Source: Bacteroidota bacterium (lineage in GTDB: Bacteria; Bacteroidota; Ignavibacteria; UBA10030; SZUA-254). From it: 50,519 nucleotides of DNA. A program made the position numbers and the translations under genes. Of this stretch, positions 1 to 10,539 are shown piece by piece. Each line of letters opens with the position of its first letter. The first letter of the stretch is position 1. The notes beneath the pieces are model-generated. The model was not told where the DNA came from and did no database searches. It worked only from the letters and a program-made list of their open reading frames with translations. Where the stretch lies: the NCBI GenBank assembly GCA_030019075.1, contig JASEHD010000006.1:1-50519 (forward strand), written 5' to 3'.

Positions 1-321
1 GTGATGGATAATCTGGCAACACACAAAGCAGCAGCATTATATGAAATGTATCAGCCCGAGGAAGCCAAACGAATATGGGATAGATTTGAATTTATCTATA
101 CACCCAAACATGGAAGTTGGTTAAACATGGCTGAGATTGAACTCAATGTGTTAATGGGACAATGCTTAAATCGAAAAATTAGCACCATAGAAATGATGAA
201 AGAAGAAGTCAACGCTTGGCAAACAAACAGAAATAATAAAAACGCTGTTATCAACTGGCAGTTTACAAATCAACAAGCCAGAATTAAACTTCATAAATTA
301 TATCCGACAATTATTGATTGA
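1..321 (+). mobile_element. IS630-family (DDE) transposase, C-terminal part; truncated by window edge
   Basis: Protein has 'DNLATHK', 'FIYTPKHGSWLNMAEIELNVL' and a C-terminal tail typical of the IS630 DDE domain. Runs off the left edge. Confidence 0.88.
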
Positions 322-333
322 CTTGACACTAGT

Positions 334-1113
334 ATGAAAAAGAAAGTAAAACCAAAACTTGCTGTATGGAAATTTTCGTCATGCGATGGATGCCAATTAA
401 GTATTCTTGATTGCGAGGATGAATTATTCACAATTGCAAGCGTCATCGACATAGCAAATTTTCCTGAGGCATCGCGAGCGGTTAAAAAAGGTCCTTATGA
501 TATATCGTTAGTCGAAGGTTCGATAACCACACCGCATGATGCCGAACGCATCCACAGCATACGTCGACAATCGAAATTGCTCATTACTATTGGTGCATGT
601 GCTACATCGGGTGGTATACAAGCTTTGAGGAATTTTAAGGATGTAAAAGAATTTACTTCTATTGTTTATGCCTCGCCTCAATATATATCAACTTTAAATA
701 AATCGACACCGATATCCGATCATATTAAAGTCGATTTTCAGCTCAGAGGATGTCCGGTTGATAAATATCAGCTCATCGAAGTTATGAACGCATTCTTAAA
801 CTGCCGCAAACCCAACACACCGACGTACAGTGTGTGTATAGAATGTAAAATGCGCGCCATTGTTTGCAGGATGGTTGCCCATGAACAAGTTTGTCTCGGT
901 CCTGTAACCCAAGCCGGTTGCAACGCATTGTGTCCCTCGTATAATCGTGGATGTTTTGGGTGTTTTGGCCCGAAGGAAACATCTAACACATCCTCATTAT
1001 CTGATTTTTTAAGTAAGAAGGGAATGAGTAAACAGGACCTCTTGAGAATTTATCGTGGTATCAATGCATACTCAAAGGAATTCCGATTAGAAAGTGAACG
1101 GCATGAAACTTAA
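334..1113 (+). CDS. [NiFe]-hydrogenase small (delta) subunit, group 3-like
   Basis: '[11 protein letters not shown]', '[14 protein letters not shown]', '[14 protein letters not shown]', 'GCPVDKYQL' and Cys-rich '[27 protein letters not shown]' (NADH-Q oxidoreductase 20 kDa-like hydrogenase delta subunit). Confidence 0.9.
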   Translation: MKKKVKPKLAVWKFSSCDGCQLSILDCEDELFTIASVIDIANFPEASRAVKKGPYDISLVEGSITTPHDAERIHSIRRQSKLLITIGACATSGGIQALRNFKDVKEFTSIVYASPQYISTLNKSTPISDHIKVDFQLRGCPVDKYQLIEVMNAFLNCRKPNTPTYSVCIECKMRAIVCRMVAHEQVCLGPVTQAGCNALCPSYNRGCFGCFGPKETSNTSSLSDFLSKKGMSKQDLLRIYRGINAYSKEFRLESERHET

Positions 1114-2401
1114 AACGGGCAGCAGCAAGATTTTAAAAGTCGATTACCTCGCTCGTGTTGAAGGTGAAGGGGGATTATTGGTAAAAATTAAAGACGATAA
1201 AGTAACGGAGGTAAAGTTTAGGATTTTTGAGCCGCCAAGGTTCTTCGAGGCATTCCTACGGGGGCGTAAATTTATGGAAGCGCCCGATATCACCGCACGC
1301 ATTTGTGGTATTTGTCCTGTTGCATACCAAATGAGTTCATCGCAAGCGATGGAAAATGTTTTGGGTGTCAAGGTAGATGGGCAATTACGAAATCTGCGAC
1401 GATTACTTTACTGCGGCGAGTGGATTGAAAGCCATGCGCTCCACGTTTATATGCTTCATGCACCGGATTTTTTAGGGTTTGAAGATGCTCTCCAAATTGC
1501 ACAAAAGCATCCTGATATAGTCAAGCGTGGATTAGAGATAAAAAAAATCGGAAACATGCTTATGACAATCGTTGGTGGTCGTGAAATTCATCCCATCAAC
1601 CCGCGGGTTGGTGGATTCCATCGTGTTTCGTATGAATCTGAATTGAAATCAATTCTTCAGAAACTAAAGTGGGCTCTCGAAGCATCAATCGAAACAGTAA
1701 AATGGACATCGACATTCAACTTCCCGGATTTTGAGCAAGATTACGAGTTCGTTTCTCTCCGTCATCCAGACGAATATCCGATCACCGATGGGAGACTTGT
1801 CTCGAATAAAGGATTGGATATTTCAATTCAAGAATTTGAGAAACATTTCATCGAAGAACATGTCGAGCATTCAAATGCGCTCCACTCCATTCAGGTAGGC
1901 GGTTACCCTTACCATGTTGGTCCACTCGCTCGCTACAACTTAAACTTCGATCGGCTTCCACTGAAAGCCCAAAAAGCAGCAAAAGCAGCGGGACTTGAGC
2001 GCACTTGCAATAATCCCTTCAAGAGTATCATCGTTCGAAGTGTTGAGTTGGTTTTTGCATGTGAGGAAGCGATCAGGTTAATTCAAGAATACCAGAGACC
2101 AGAGAAACCTTTTATTGAAATCCATCCAAAAGCCGGCACGGGACACGGTTGTACTGAAGCGCCGCGCGGAATTCTCTATCACCGCTACTGGCTTGACTAT
2201 GAGGGGACGATTCTTGATGCAAAGATAGTGCCGCCCACATCTCAGAACCAAAAGATGATTGAGCGAGATATATTCCACTATGTCCAGAAAAATCTTAAGT
2301 TACCTGAGGAAAAACTCGCATGGCAGTGCGAACAGACCATCCGTAATTATGATCCGTGTATCTCGTGTGCAACCCATTTTTTAAAACTGAAAATTGAATA
2401 G
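1094..2401 (+). CDS. [NiFe]-hydrogenase large (alpha) subunit, group 3-like
   Basis: N-terminal '[14 protein letters not shown]' (L1 motif) and C-terminal '[10 protein letters not shown]' (L2 motif). Overlaps the small subunit gene. ATG start possible at 1103. Confidence 0.93.
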   Translation: MNGMKLKTGSSKILKVDYLARVEGEGGLLVKIKDDKVTEVKFRIFEPPRFFEAFLRGRKFMEAPDITARICGICPVAYQMSSSQAMENVLGVKVDGQLRNLRRLLYCGEWIESHALHVYMLHAPDFLGFEDALQIAQKHPDIVKRGLEIKKIGNMLMTIVGGREIHPINPRVGGFHRVSYESELKSILQKLKWALEASIETVKWTSTFNFPDFEQDYEFVSLRHPDEYPITDGRLVSNKGLDISIQEFEKHFIEEHVEHSNALHSIQVGGYPYHVGPLARYNLNFDRLPLKAQKAAKAAGLERTCNNPFKSIIVRSVELVFACEEAIRLIQEYQRPEKPFIEIHPKAGTGHGCTEAPRGILYHRYWLDYEGTILDAKIVPPTSQNQKMIERDIFHYVQKNLKLPEEKLAWQCEQTIRNYDPCISCATHFLKLKIE

Positions 2402-2501
2402 GATCATATCTCAACTTGATTTTCATTTAAAAGTTTCGTTATTTACTAATGTCAATAATTAAATAACAACTGTTTCGTAAAACAAACATTGGAGGTCAAT
2501 T

Positions 2502-2993
2502 ATGGCAACATCAAAGCTTGTTCAATACCTTGATTCAACGGGAGTTTCATATCTATTTCTCAGTCATGTTCCAGCGTTTTCTGCTCACGAGGTAGCGGCT
2601 GTAACGCATGTGCCGGATAAAGATCTGGCTAAAACACTCGTCGTAAAAGCTGACAGTAATCATTGGCTTGCAGTATTGCGTGCAGATCACCGTCTAAATG
2701 ATCGTTCGCTAAAAAAAGCTCTCGGTGTAAAACATGTACAACTTCTATCTGAAGAAGAGCTTTCATCGCTGTTCCCAGATTGTGAAGTTGGAGCTATGCC
2801 GCCGTTTGGGAATCTTTATTCAATTCCTGTTGTCGTGGATAAATTTCTTACCAACGATGATGAGATTGTGTTTAATGCGTGTACGCACACGGAATCAATC
2901 AAGATGAAATACAAAGATTTCGAGAATTTGGTAAAGCCGCAGATTGCAGAATTTGCTGAACCACCACACTCAACTGAGGATCGTGAATGGTAA
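2502..2993 (+). CDS. YbaK/EbsC-type aminoacyl-tRNA deacylase
   Basis: 'HVPAFSAHEVAAVTHVPDKDLAKTLVVKAD...LAVLRADHRL' and 'CEVGAMPPFGNLY' are YbaK/ProX deacylase-like. RBS-like 'ggagg' upstream. Confidence 0.85.
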   Translation: MATSKLVQYLDSTGVSYLFLSHVPAFSAHEVAAVTHVPDKDLAKTLVVKADSNHWLAVLRADHRLNDRSLKKALGVKHVQLLSEEELSSLFPDCEVGAMPPFGNLYSIPVVVDKFLTNDDEIVFNACTHTESIKMKYKDFENLVKPQIAEFAEPPHSTEDREW

Positions 2994-3005
2994 GGAGAAA
3001 ATCTT

Positions 3006-3173
3006 ATGCCCACTTATGAATATCATTGTTTAAATTGCGATAAGATTTTTACGCTGCAGCTTTCATTCGAAGAGTACGAAAAAAAGAAAACACCCGATTG
3101 TATTTATTGCCAGAGTAAGAATGTCAAGCAAATACTGTCGGGTGTTTCTGTCGTTACTTCGAAGAAAAGTTAA
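3006..3173 (+). CDS. FmdB-family small zinc-ribbon protein (55 aa)
   Basis: My translation: MPTYEYHCLNCDKIFTLQLSFEEYEKKKTPDCIYCQSKNVKQILSGVSVVTSKKS; 'MPTYEYxCxxC...CxxC' is the FmdB pattern. Absent from the supplied ORF track (below its apparent length cutoff). Confidence 0.88.
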   Translation: MPTYEYHCLNCDKIFTLQLSFEEYEKKKTPDCIYCQSKNVKQILSGVSVVTSKKS

Positions 3174-3199
3174 ATCGCACACAAATAAATTTTGAACTT

Positions 3200-3931
3200 C
3201 TACAATATTACTTTAGTCGTAAGTGCAAAACCAAAGTCGCGCGAGTTTGCAAGCCCCTTAGCGATTTCATTCTGTAAATAAATACTGCTGCCGAGATGTG
3301 CGCCGAGGAAAATACTCACCGCAAACTCGCTTTGCGTTATCCGTTGTCCTGCAGAACTGCTGCTTTGCACGCTGGCATACTCTCCTCCGATTCCAATTAT
3401 GCCGCTCTCGTTGAAATTATAAAATAATCCCGTGTGTCCGCCGATTGCGATATCTTTTTCTTCAAATACGAAACTTGCAGTGGGATGAAGAACGTAAGTA
3501 ATCTCGGTGTTTTGGAAAATGTTCGGCAATGAGATTGTTAACTCATTTTCAGTGCCGTTGAAAAGTCCGCGATGCTCAGCTATTACATCCAGTGTATAAT
3601 CCTGCACATTTGACGAGTACAGATTGTATACGCCGCGTAGACTGTATGAATCGAGCTTGAAATCGTTGCGTGGTTTTTCACCCGAGCCGAGACTGATTTG
3701 AAGTGATAAATTCTGTGCAGCGCCGTAATATAAATTTCCATTGGAGAAAAACATATCATTCTGTGGATTGCTCATGCTGTTGAATGAATATTCGGCATTC
3801 AAGTCAAGAACGAGAGATTTATAAGGATAAACCATTGACCCCTTCCTCAAAAAGAGATAGGTATCGAAGCAGGGATAAGCATTAGTCGGAAGCAGCGAGA
3901 GAAGTACAACGATGAAAATAATTTTTTTCAT
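3200..3931 (-). CDS. Predicted outer-membrane beta-barrel protein, uncharacterised
   Basis: Signal peptide 'MKKIIFIVVLLSLLPTNAYPC', alternating amphipathic strands, terminal 'FGFALTTKVIL'. Starts 13 bp after the nikR stop, same strand. Confidence 0.6.
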   Translation of the reverse strand: MKKIIFIVVLLSLLPTNAYPCFDTYLFLRKGSMVYPYKSLVLDLNAEYSFNSMSNPQNDMFFSNGNLYYGAAQNLSLQISLGSGEKPRNDFKLDSYSLRGVYNLYSSNVQDYTLDVIAEHRGLFNGTENELTISLPNIFQNTEITYVLHPTASFVFEEKDIAIGGHTGLFYNFNESGIIGIGGEYASVQSSSSAGQRITQSEFAVSIFLGAHLGSSIYLQNEIAKGLANSRDFGFALTTKVIL

Positions 3932-3943
3932 GAAAAGTTCCTT

Positions 3944-4387
3944 TCAATTATGGTGATGATTTATTGTTTGTGGATTTTTCGTTAGCGATGTTGTCAGCGT
4001 CAGTTTGCCGTGCTTTACACCTTTAAAACTTAAAAGTTTTTCGGAAATCTTTTTCAAAGTTCCGGCTTCACCGCGAAGAAGAATCACCTCGAAGCAATGG
4101 TCGTGGTCAAGATGAACGTGACTTGTCGAGATAATATTCCGATAGTAATCGTGTTGGAGGTTGGCAAGACTTTTTTCCAGCTCCCGTTTGTGATGATCAT
4201 AAATGTAGACAAGCGCGCCGAAGACTTCTCCGGTAGATTCCTGTATGTTTTCTTCTACCAGTTTGTCTCGTACTATATCGCGGATCGCCTCTGAGCGGTT
4301 AGTGTACCCTTTTTTGCCAATAAGCTTATCGAATTTTGCAAGGAGTGATTTCTCCATCGAAACACCGAAACGAATGAGTTTTTGCAT
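3944..4387 (-). CDS. nikR: NikR-type nickel-responsive ribbon-helix-helix regulator
   Basis: 'LIRFGVSMEKSLLAKFDKLIGKKGYTNRSEAIRDIVRDKLVE' (RHH) plus 'VYIYDHHKRELEKSLANLQHDYYRNIISTSHVHLDHDHCFEVILLRG' (NikR ACT/Ni-binding His/Cys). Start taken at MQKL, codon 18 of the listed ORF. Confidence 0.93.
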   Translation of the reverse strand: MQKLIRFGVSMEKSLLAKFDKLIGKKGYTNRSEAIRDIVRDKLVEENIQESTGEVFGALVYIYDHHKRELEKSLANLQHDYYRNIISTSHVHLDHDHCFEVILLRGEAGTLKKISEKLLSFKGVKHGKLTLTTSLTKNPQTINHHHN

Positions 4388-4394
4388 AATGTGT

Positions 4395-4421
4395 GCTACT
4401 TTTTTAAAAAATATAGCACGA
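4395..4421. promoter_or_regulatory. Putative NikR operator
   Basis: GTGCTA-N15-TAGCAC, 27-bp dyad just upstream of nikR; resembles the 7-N13/14-7 GTGTTAC...GTAACAC class of NikR sites. Confidence 0.55.
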
Positions 4422-4524
4422 TAAAATGACAAAAGCAAATCACTACTGCATTTAAATACCTTCTGCTTGGGAACGTTCTTGCAATGTAGTTCGCAAAGCG
4501 GACTTTGGGAACAAGAGCCAAAAT

Positions 4525-4566
4525 AAAAAACCCGGCAGGTTCAACCACGAACCTATCGGGCTTTTT
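4525..4566 (-). terminator. Intrinsic terminator, possibly bidirectional
   Basis: aaaaaacccggcaggttc-aaccac-gaacctatcgggcttttt hairpin flanked by A/T tracts; lies after the stop of the minus-strand gene ending at 4653. Confidence 0.75.
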
Positions 4567-4652
4567 GCTTTGTGTATCGTATTAGTCTTATTTCCGTCTA
4601 AGGCGGACCATAAAACATTGTTGAACTTTCCCGAGTATTAGGACATTTATCC

Positions 4653-7019
4653 TTATCGCACTAAGATCATTTTCTTCACATCTGTAAATGATGAACCTGT
4701 CGAAGCACCGGCGGTTAGTTTGTAAAAATAAACACTGCTCGAAACTTGGCTACCGAAGTTATCGCTGCCGTCCCATAATACTTCGTAATAGCCGGCTTCT
4801 TGTAATTCATCTACAAGCTTTTTTACTTCCTGCCCGAAAATATTGTAAATCTTTATCTCGACCCTGTTGGATTGTGGAAGCTGGTATTTTATTAGCGTGC
4901 TTGGATTAAATGGATTTGGGTAATTTTGATTTAATGAAAAATGTAATTCATTCGTGCTAATATTTTTGATATCTACTGGATCAACAGTTTTAGCAAGTTC
5001 AGCCACCGAAGCAAGCATAAGTTGTGCACCTTTTTGAATTAAACTTGGATAAAGTTTATCGTAAGTATCGTTTACTGTATGGTAATACGGGTCGGCGCCG
5101 CCCCAGATTTCTTCCGGAGTTCCTTCGGCAATATCGAGTGCATCATAACCGGCTAATGCAAATGGACCGTAATCGCTTGCACCGGTATTATCAATTATGG
5201 CGTCTAAATTTAGTCCGATGTTATATCTTTGATTATACACTATTGCAGAATCGACTAAACGGTTTAGCGTCTGATAACTGCCAACTATCAATCGAGAAGT
5301 ATCAGAAGTTGTTGGATAACCAATCATATCGCCATTGACTACAACAATGATATTTCTCCCCTCATCACGAGCTTTAAATGCATAGTAGTCGCTGCCAAAC
5401 ATTCCCAACTCTTCCCCTGAGACTGCTAAAAATTTAATTGTATTTTCGAATTGATAATTTTTACACAACCGTGCGGCTTCCATAACGGCAGCAGTTCCAG
5501 TTCCGTTATCATTTGCACCGGGCGCAGCTACATAAGGTTGGTTGCTATACGAATCGTAGTGTGCTACAATTATACATTCTTTTTCTGGCGACACTGTTCC
5601 GGGTATAGCGGCAACGATGTTGCTCGAAGTATGAATATACAGCGGTGGAAGTGAAGCTGTCCGACGCAGCCAGTTTAATCCTCCGTTAGTAGATTTATAA
5701 AGATTAGCCGAAACTCCACAAACTGAAATAAGATTATTTGATAAAGCTTTTATGTTAGTTAGTTTTGCCCTCCAACCCTGATGATTATACTGGATAAACC
5801 AATTATCTCCACCATTAGTGGTTTTGAAAATAATTCCTGCATAATCTACAAACCATCCAGTCAATGAATCTATAAATGATACACCTCTAAGAATAGAGTC
5901 AGCCAAGGTTGGTGGATTTATCTTAATCCAATTTGTACCACCATTAGTTGTTTTAAGTATAGATTTACCATCGCCGACTATCCAGCCTTTTTGATTATCA
6001 ATAAAATTAACTGCTCGCAAGTATCGTATAAGTCCCAAGGGTTCACTTTGTACATCCCAATTTAACCCGCCGTCTATTGTATGTAATATAGTTGAATTTG
6101 TACCGACCGTCCATGCATTTAAGTTATCTACAAATTGTAATTCACGTAATATTTGTGTCGTTCCTGAAGAAATGCTCGACCAATTTGTGCCGCCGTTCGT
6201 TGTTCTTAAGATTATTCCACTTGCACCAGCGATTAACCCGAGTTGATCGTTTACAAAGTTGATATCATATAATGCTGCGTTTACATTGCTTGCCTGTGCA
6301 TTCCATGTTGTACCGCCGTCAGTAGTTTCCCGGATTATACCATTATTACCAACCGCCCAACCAGTTAAATTATTTACAAAATCAACCCCGAATAAATGCT
6401 CCGAGGTACCACTTGTTTGTGTAATCCACGATTCGCCGCCATCCGTAGTTTTTACGATCATCCCGTTGTTGCCAACTAACCAGCCCGTATTTTCATTTAC
6501 GAAATCAATGTCGTAGATAGTAGCAGTGTGTATTCCAAAAGTGTAAGTATCATATTCAACTTGTAAGCCCCAGCGTGCAAGCTGATTGTAGATATAAACT
6601 CCAGCCGAATCCTGTTGCGGCGTGTATTCGTAACGAGTTCCAAAATTTTGAAGGTCTAATATAATTTTTCTCAATGTGTCAGTTGATACATTGTTTACCA
6701 AAGATTGGATAATAGGGTTTGCCGTTCCTGCTTGTTTGCTAACTTGAGGTGTATGAAAGATAGTCTTGGGAACACTTAATACTTTCAATTGATAATCATT
6801 GAAACGGAGGAAGTAAAAATCGCGCGCCGAAATATCTGCCACTACTTTACCATCGGTTTGAGAAATAATACGAAGAGGGGAAATAAACTCTTGCAGTGCT
6901 TCAATACTTTGTTCGGCATTGAGAGTCATTTCTACATTAAAGAAATTTTTATCCTGACTAAAAATTGTAGATGCGATTAGACTAATTATGAAAATTATAG
7001 AGAAAAACCGTACAAACAT
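4653..7019 (-). CDS. Secreted M28-family peptidase with YCF48-like beta-propeller insert and T9SS-type C-terminal domain
   Basis: Repeats of '...GWxVGxxGxIxxTTxGGxxW...'; M28 motifs 'CIIVAHYDS', 'APGANDNGTGTAAVMEAAR', 'FLAVSGEELGMFGSDYYA'; C-terminal 'NYPNPFNPSTLIKYQLP...'. Confidence 0.88.
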   Translation of the reverse strand: MFVRFFSIIFIISLIASTIFSQDKNFFNVEMTLNAEQSIEALQEFISPLRIISQTDGKVVADISARDFYFLRFNDYQLKVLSVPKTIFHTPQVSKQAGTANPIIQSLVNNVSTDTLRKIILDLQNFGTRYEYTPQQDSAGVYIYNQLARWGLQVEYDTYTFGIHTATIYDIDFVNENTGWLVGNNGMIVKTTDGGESWITQTSGTSEHLFGVDFVNNLTGWAVGNNGIIRETTDGGTTWNAQASNVNAALYDINFVNDQLGLIAGASGIILRTTNGGTNWSSISSGTTQILRELQFVDNLNAWTVGTNSTILHTIDGGLNWDVQSEPLGLIRYLRAVNFIDNQKGWIVGDGKSILKTTNGGTNWIKINPPTLADSILRGVSFIDSLTGWFVDYAGIIFKTTNGGDNWFIQYNHQGWRAKLTNIKALSNNLISVCGVSANLYKSTNGGLNWLRRTASLPPLYIHTSSNIVAAIPGTVSPEKECIIVAHYDSYSNQPYVAAPGANDNGTGTAAVMEAARLCKNYQFENTIKFLAVSGEELGMFGSDYYAFKARDEGRNIIVVVNGDMIGYPTTSDTSRLIVGSYQTLNRLVDSAIVYNQRYNIGLNLDAIIDNTGASDYGPFALAGYDALDIAEGTPEEIWGGADPYYHTVNDTYDKLYPSLIQKGAQLMLASVAELAKTVDPVDIKNISTNELHFSLNQNYPNPFNPSTLIKYQLPQSNRVEIKIYNIFGQEVKKLVDELQEAGYYEVLWDGSDNFGSQVSSSVYFYKLTAGASTGSSFTDVKKMILVR

Positions 7020-7130
7020 AAGCGATCCATTTAGATTGTTTCGTGTTAACTTATTGAAAGTTACTACTTCAATAACTGAAACGCAAACTCATTAATTAAT
7101 GTTTGTTAGTTTTTTTCTTATATTCGGATA

Positions 7131-10100
7131 ATGATGGCTCAAACATCATACGACCCAAAAACGAATTTAGGTTTCCCCGATCTAAACTCGAAAATGAGAA
7201 TAATTATTCACCATAAAAGGAGAAAACCCTTGAGATCGATATTTTTTGTTATCCTAATGATTTTGGCTGCAAAATTTTTAACTTACAGCCAGACAAATGT
7301 CGATAAGCTTGTCAGCACACTCGACTCGCTTGGAACAGTTTCGTTCAACAACTGGAAAGTAAGTCCCGATTTGAAACAGGCAATCACAGGTGATCCGACA
7401 AAACCGGGGTATGACGATTCAAAATGGGGGAACATAAAACTTAATCAACTTATTTATCCTGATTCATGCTGGATAAGAAAAGAGATTATATTGCCAGATC
7501 AAATTCTCGGACAGCCAGTGGGCGGTGTAGTAAAGTTCCTTGTATCGGTGGACGATTATGGATTTCTATGGATAAACGGCGAGAGTAAAGGACATTTCCC
7601 TTGGGACGGTGCGTTTGAATTGACAAATGATGCAAAACCGGGACAGAAATTTCTTCTTGCTATCAAAGCAATTAACACTGGTGGTCCCTTACGACTACTG
7701 CGCGCAGAATTTGAGATGGAAGCCACAAAACCATTCAGCCGGATGATCGGTGATTTTGCAATAAGCTTAAGAGTTGGACAAAAGTTACTGAGCTTTGATA
7801 CATACCAGACAAATGCACGCAGGAAACAAGACCCTGGCATTGATAATTCTAAAATGGATAGGGAGGAAAAAATACGCTTAAATAACCTGTTACAAAATTC
7901 AGTAACTGAAGTTGATGTATCGGCTTTGAAATCAGGTTCGCTGGATAAATTTTCGACTTCGATAGATAAGGTTCGCACACAGTTAAAACCAGTCAGTGAA
8001 TTTGCTAAAAGGTATACACTTTTTTTCGATGCCAATGCTCACATAGATGCGGCATGGCTCTGGCGGGAACGGGAAACAATCGAAGTTTGTAAAAATACTT
8101 TTACATCGGTTCTTAACATGATGGACTCGCGACCCGATTTTACATACACGCAAAGCTCGGCTGCTTATTATGATTGGATGGAAAAACTTTATCCCGGCGT
8201 GTTCAAACGAATTGTTCCTCGAGTCAAAGATGGTCGCTGGGAATTAATAGGCGGTATGTGGATTGAGCCCGATTGTAATTTACCGAGCGGTGAGTCATGG
8301 ATGAGGCAGCTGCTTTACGCAAAACGGTACTTCAAAGAAAAATTCGGTGTCGATGTGAAAATTGGATGGAATCCTGATTCGTTCGGTTATAACTGGAACA
8401 TGCCGCAGTTTTATGTAAATGCCGGCATTGATGCCTTCGTTACGCAGAAGATCGGATGGAATGAAACGAACGTATTCCCTCATCGTGCATTTTGGTGGGA
8501 AAGCCCTGACGGCTCACGAATACTTAGTTATTTCCCGTTCGATTATGTAAATACCGTTGATGACCCTTACAGGTTGGTGGATTGGGCTCGGCAGTTTGAT
8601 GCTAATACCGGTTTTACCAAAATGATGATCCTCTTTGGCGTCGGTGACCATGGTGGTGGACCATCCGATGACATGATTGATCGAATTGAACATCTAAAAA
8701 CCCTCGACATCTATCCTACTATAGAATACGGAACCACTGCACAATACCTTGATTGGCTGAAGAGACAAGATTTATCATCGCTTCCGGTCTGGAAAGATGA
8801 ACTATATCTTGAATATCATCAAGGAACATTCACTACGCAGGCAAAAACAAAGGAATGGAATCGGAAAAGTGAAGTGCTTCTGACAAATGTAGAAAAATTT
8901 TCCTCTCTCTCATCGATGTTTGGAGGAAATTACAATTCAAATAACATCGAAGAGGCATGGAAGAATGTGCTCTTCAATCAATTTCACGATATTCTCCCTG
9001 GCTCCAGTATACACGAAGTATATGTAGACGCACCCGAGCGGTACGAACAAGCAGGGGCAATTGGTTTGTACGAGCTGAAGAAAGCATTGATATATCTATC
9101 AAATCAAATCAACACGGCAATCATTAAGAAAGGTGAGCCAATTATTGTATTCAATCCGTTGCCATGGGAACGGACCAACATTGCAACACTTCAACTTCCT
9201 GAAGCAGATTATAACGATTACAGTATCTTCGATGTAAGTGGAAAAGAAATCCCATCTCAAATCATACAAAAAGATAGGTATCATCGAGACATAATATTCA
9301 CAGCCGAAAATATTCCTTCGCTTGGATATAAACTTTTTGAATTAAGAAAACAAAAATCAGCGGCAGTTTCAAAGAATTTTTCCGCTGCCCAAGCTTTGTT
9401 AGAAAATGAATTCTTCACTGTCATTTTAGACCCGGCAACCGGCTGGGTAACAAGCATCGTGGATAAACGAAACGGAAGAGAAATACTTTCCGGCTTAGGC
9501 AATGAACTACAAATGTTGGAAGACAAGCCCTCTGCCTGGGATGCATGGAACATTGGACTGACGGGCAAGCAATTTCCTACATCGCTGCGAAAAATTGAAG
9601 TTATTGAAAACGGTCCAGTCCGTGCAACACTACGCATTACGAGAGATTATTTAAAACCCGGCGTTAAAAAAGAAGCACCCACGCAAGATTACCCAAGCAC
9701 CTTCTTCACTCAGGAGATATCCTTGTATGATGGAATTGATTACATAGATTTCAAAACAGATGTCGATTGGTGGGAAGAAAAAACAATGCTTAAGGTTGCA
9801 TTCCCGATATCTGTAAAAAACACTTTTGCCACATACGAGATTCCATACGGTACAATTCAACGCTCTACACAATGGCGCGATAGCTGGGATAGCGCTAAAG
9901 TTGAAGTGCCGGCACTTCGCTGGGCGGATCTTTCACAACATGATTATGGTGTTAGCTTGTTAAACAATTCTAAATACGGTTACGACATCAAAGATAATAT
10001 TATAAGACTTTCATTGCTGCGTTCACCAAAATGGCCCGACCCAATGGCAGACAGAGGAAAGCATTCTATCAGCTATGCACTTTTTCCACACGCTGATCAA

Positions 10101-10457
10101 TGGCATCAGGCAAAAACTGTATATCGTGGATATGAATATAATTATCCACTCTTGGCTTTCAGAAGCAACAAACACAAAGGCAAGCTTCCAGCAAAACATT
10201 CTTTTTCCCAGTTACAGCCATCCAATCTCATTCTAACAACAATTAAAAAAGCAGAAGACACGGATGCTTGGATTTTTCAATGGTATGATGCAAAGGGGGA
10301 AGAAACTGAAGCTATATTGACATTGCCAAAGAGTCCAAAGAAAGCTGCACTCTCCAACTTCATGGAAGAGGAAAAAGAGGTATTGCAAATAACGGGGAAT
10401 ATAATAAAAGCGCCGACGAAGAAACACGGTGTTGCAACGGTTAAAGTATGGTTTTAG
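7131..10457 (+). CDS. Secreted GH38 alpha-mannosidase-like glycoside hydrolase
   Basis: 'FFDANAHIDAAWLWRERETIEVC', 'FTYTQSSAAYYDWMEKLYP', 'GGMWIEPDCNLPSGESWMRQLLYAKRYFKEKFG', 'GWNPDSFGYNWNMPQF' are GH38 signatures. True start may be downstream. Confidence 0.9.
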   Translation: MMAQTSYDPKTNLGFPDLNSKMRIIIHHKRRKPLRSIFFVILMILAAKFLTYSQTNVDKLVSTLDSLGTVSFNNWKVSPDLKQAITGDPTKPGYDDSKWGNIKLNQLIYPDSCWIRKEIILPDQILGQPVGGVVKFLVSVDDYGFLWINGESKGHFPWDGAFELTNDAKPGQKFLLAIKAINTGGPLRLLRAEFEMEATKPFSRMIGDFAISLRVGQKLLSFDTYQTNARRKQDPGIDNSKMDREEKIRLNNLLQNSVTEVDVSALKSGSLDKFSTSIDKVRTQLKPVSEFAKRYTLFFDANAHIDAAWLWRERETIEVCKNTFTSVLNMMDSRPDFTYTQSSAAYYDWMEKLYPGVFKRIVPRVKDGRWELIGGMWIEPDCNLPSGESWMRQLLYAKRYFKEKFGVDVKIGWNPDSFGYNWNMPQFYVNAGIDAFVTQKIGWNETNVFPHRAFWWESPDGSRILSYFPFDYVNTVDDPYRLVDWARQFDANTGFTKMMILFGVGDHGGGPSDDMIDRIEHLKTLDIYPTIEYGTTAQYLDWLKRQDLSSLPVWKDELYLEYHQGTFTTQAKTKEWNRKSEVLLTNVEKFSSLSSMFGGNYNSNNIEEAWKNVLFNQFHDILPGSSIHEVYVDAPERYEQAGAIGLYELKKALIYLSNQINTAIIKKGEPIIVFNPLPWERTNIATLQLPEADYNDYSIFDVSGKEIPSQIIQKDRYHRDIIFTAENIPSLGYKLFELRKQKSAAVSKNFSAAQALLENEFFTVILDPATGWVTSIVDKRNGREILSGLGNELQMLEDKPSAWDAWNIGLTGKQFPTSLRKIEVIENGPVRATLRITRDYLKPGVKKEAPTQDYPSTFFTQEISLYDGIDYIDFKTDVDWWEEKTMLKVAFPISVKNTFATYEIPYGTIQRSTQWRDSWDSAKVEVPALRWADLSQHDYGVSLLNNSKYGYDIKDNIIRLSLLRSPKWPDPMADRGKHSISYALFPHADQWHQAKTVYRGYEYNYPLLAFRSNKHKGKLPAKHSFSQLQPSNLILTTIKKAEDTDAWIFQWYDAKGEETEAILTLPKSPKKAALSNFMEEEKEVLQITGNIIKAPTKKHGVATVKVWF

Positions 10458-10539
10458 GTTTATTTGACCTTTATGTTTCTATTTTCTAACTTATTGTATA
10501 ATTCGCTATTGTTTATGCACTAAAAATGTGAGGTGTGAT

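Noticed and set aside
4688-6980. Plus-strand ORFs inside the M28 gene
   Set aside because: Antisense to a repeat-rich coding region; sequences mirror the YCF48 repeats.
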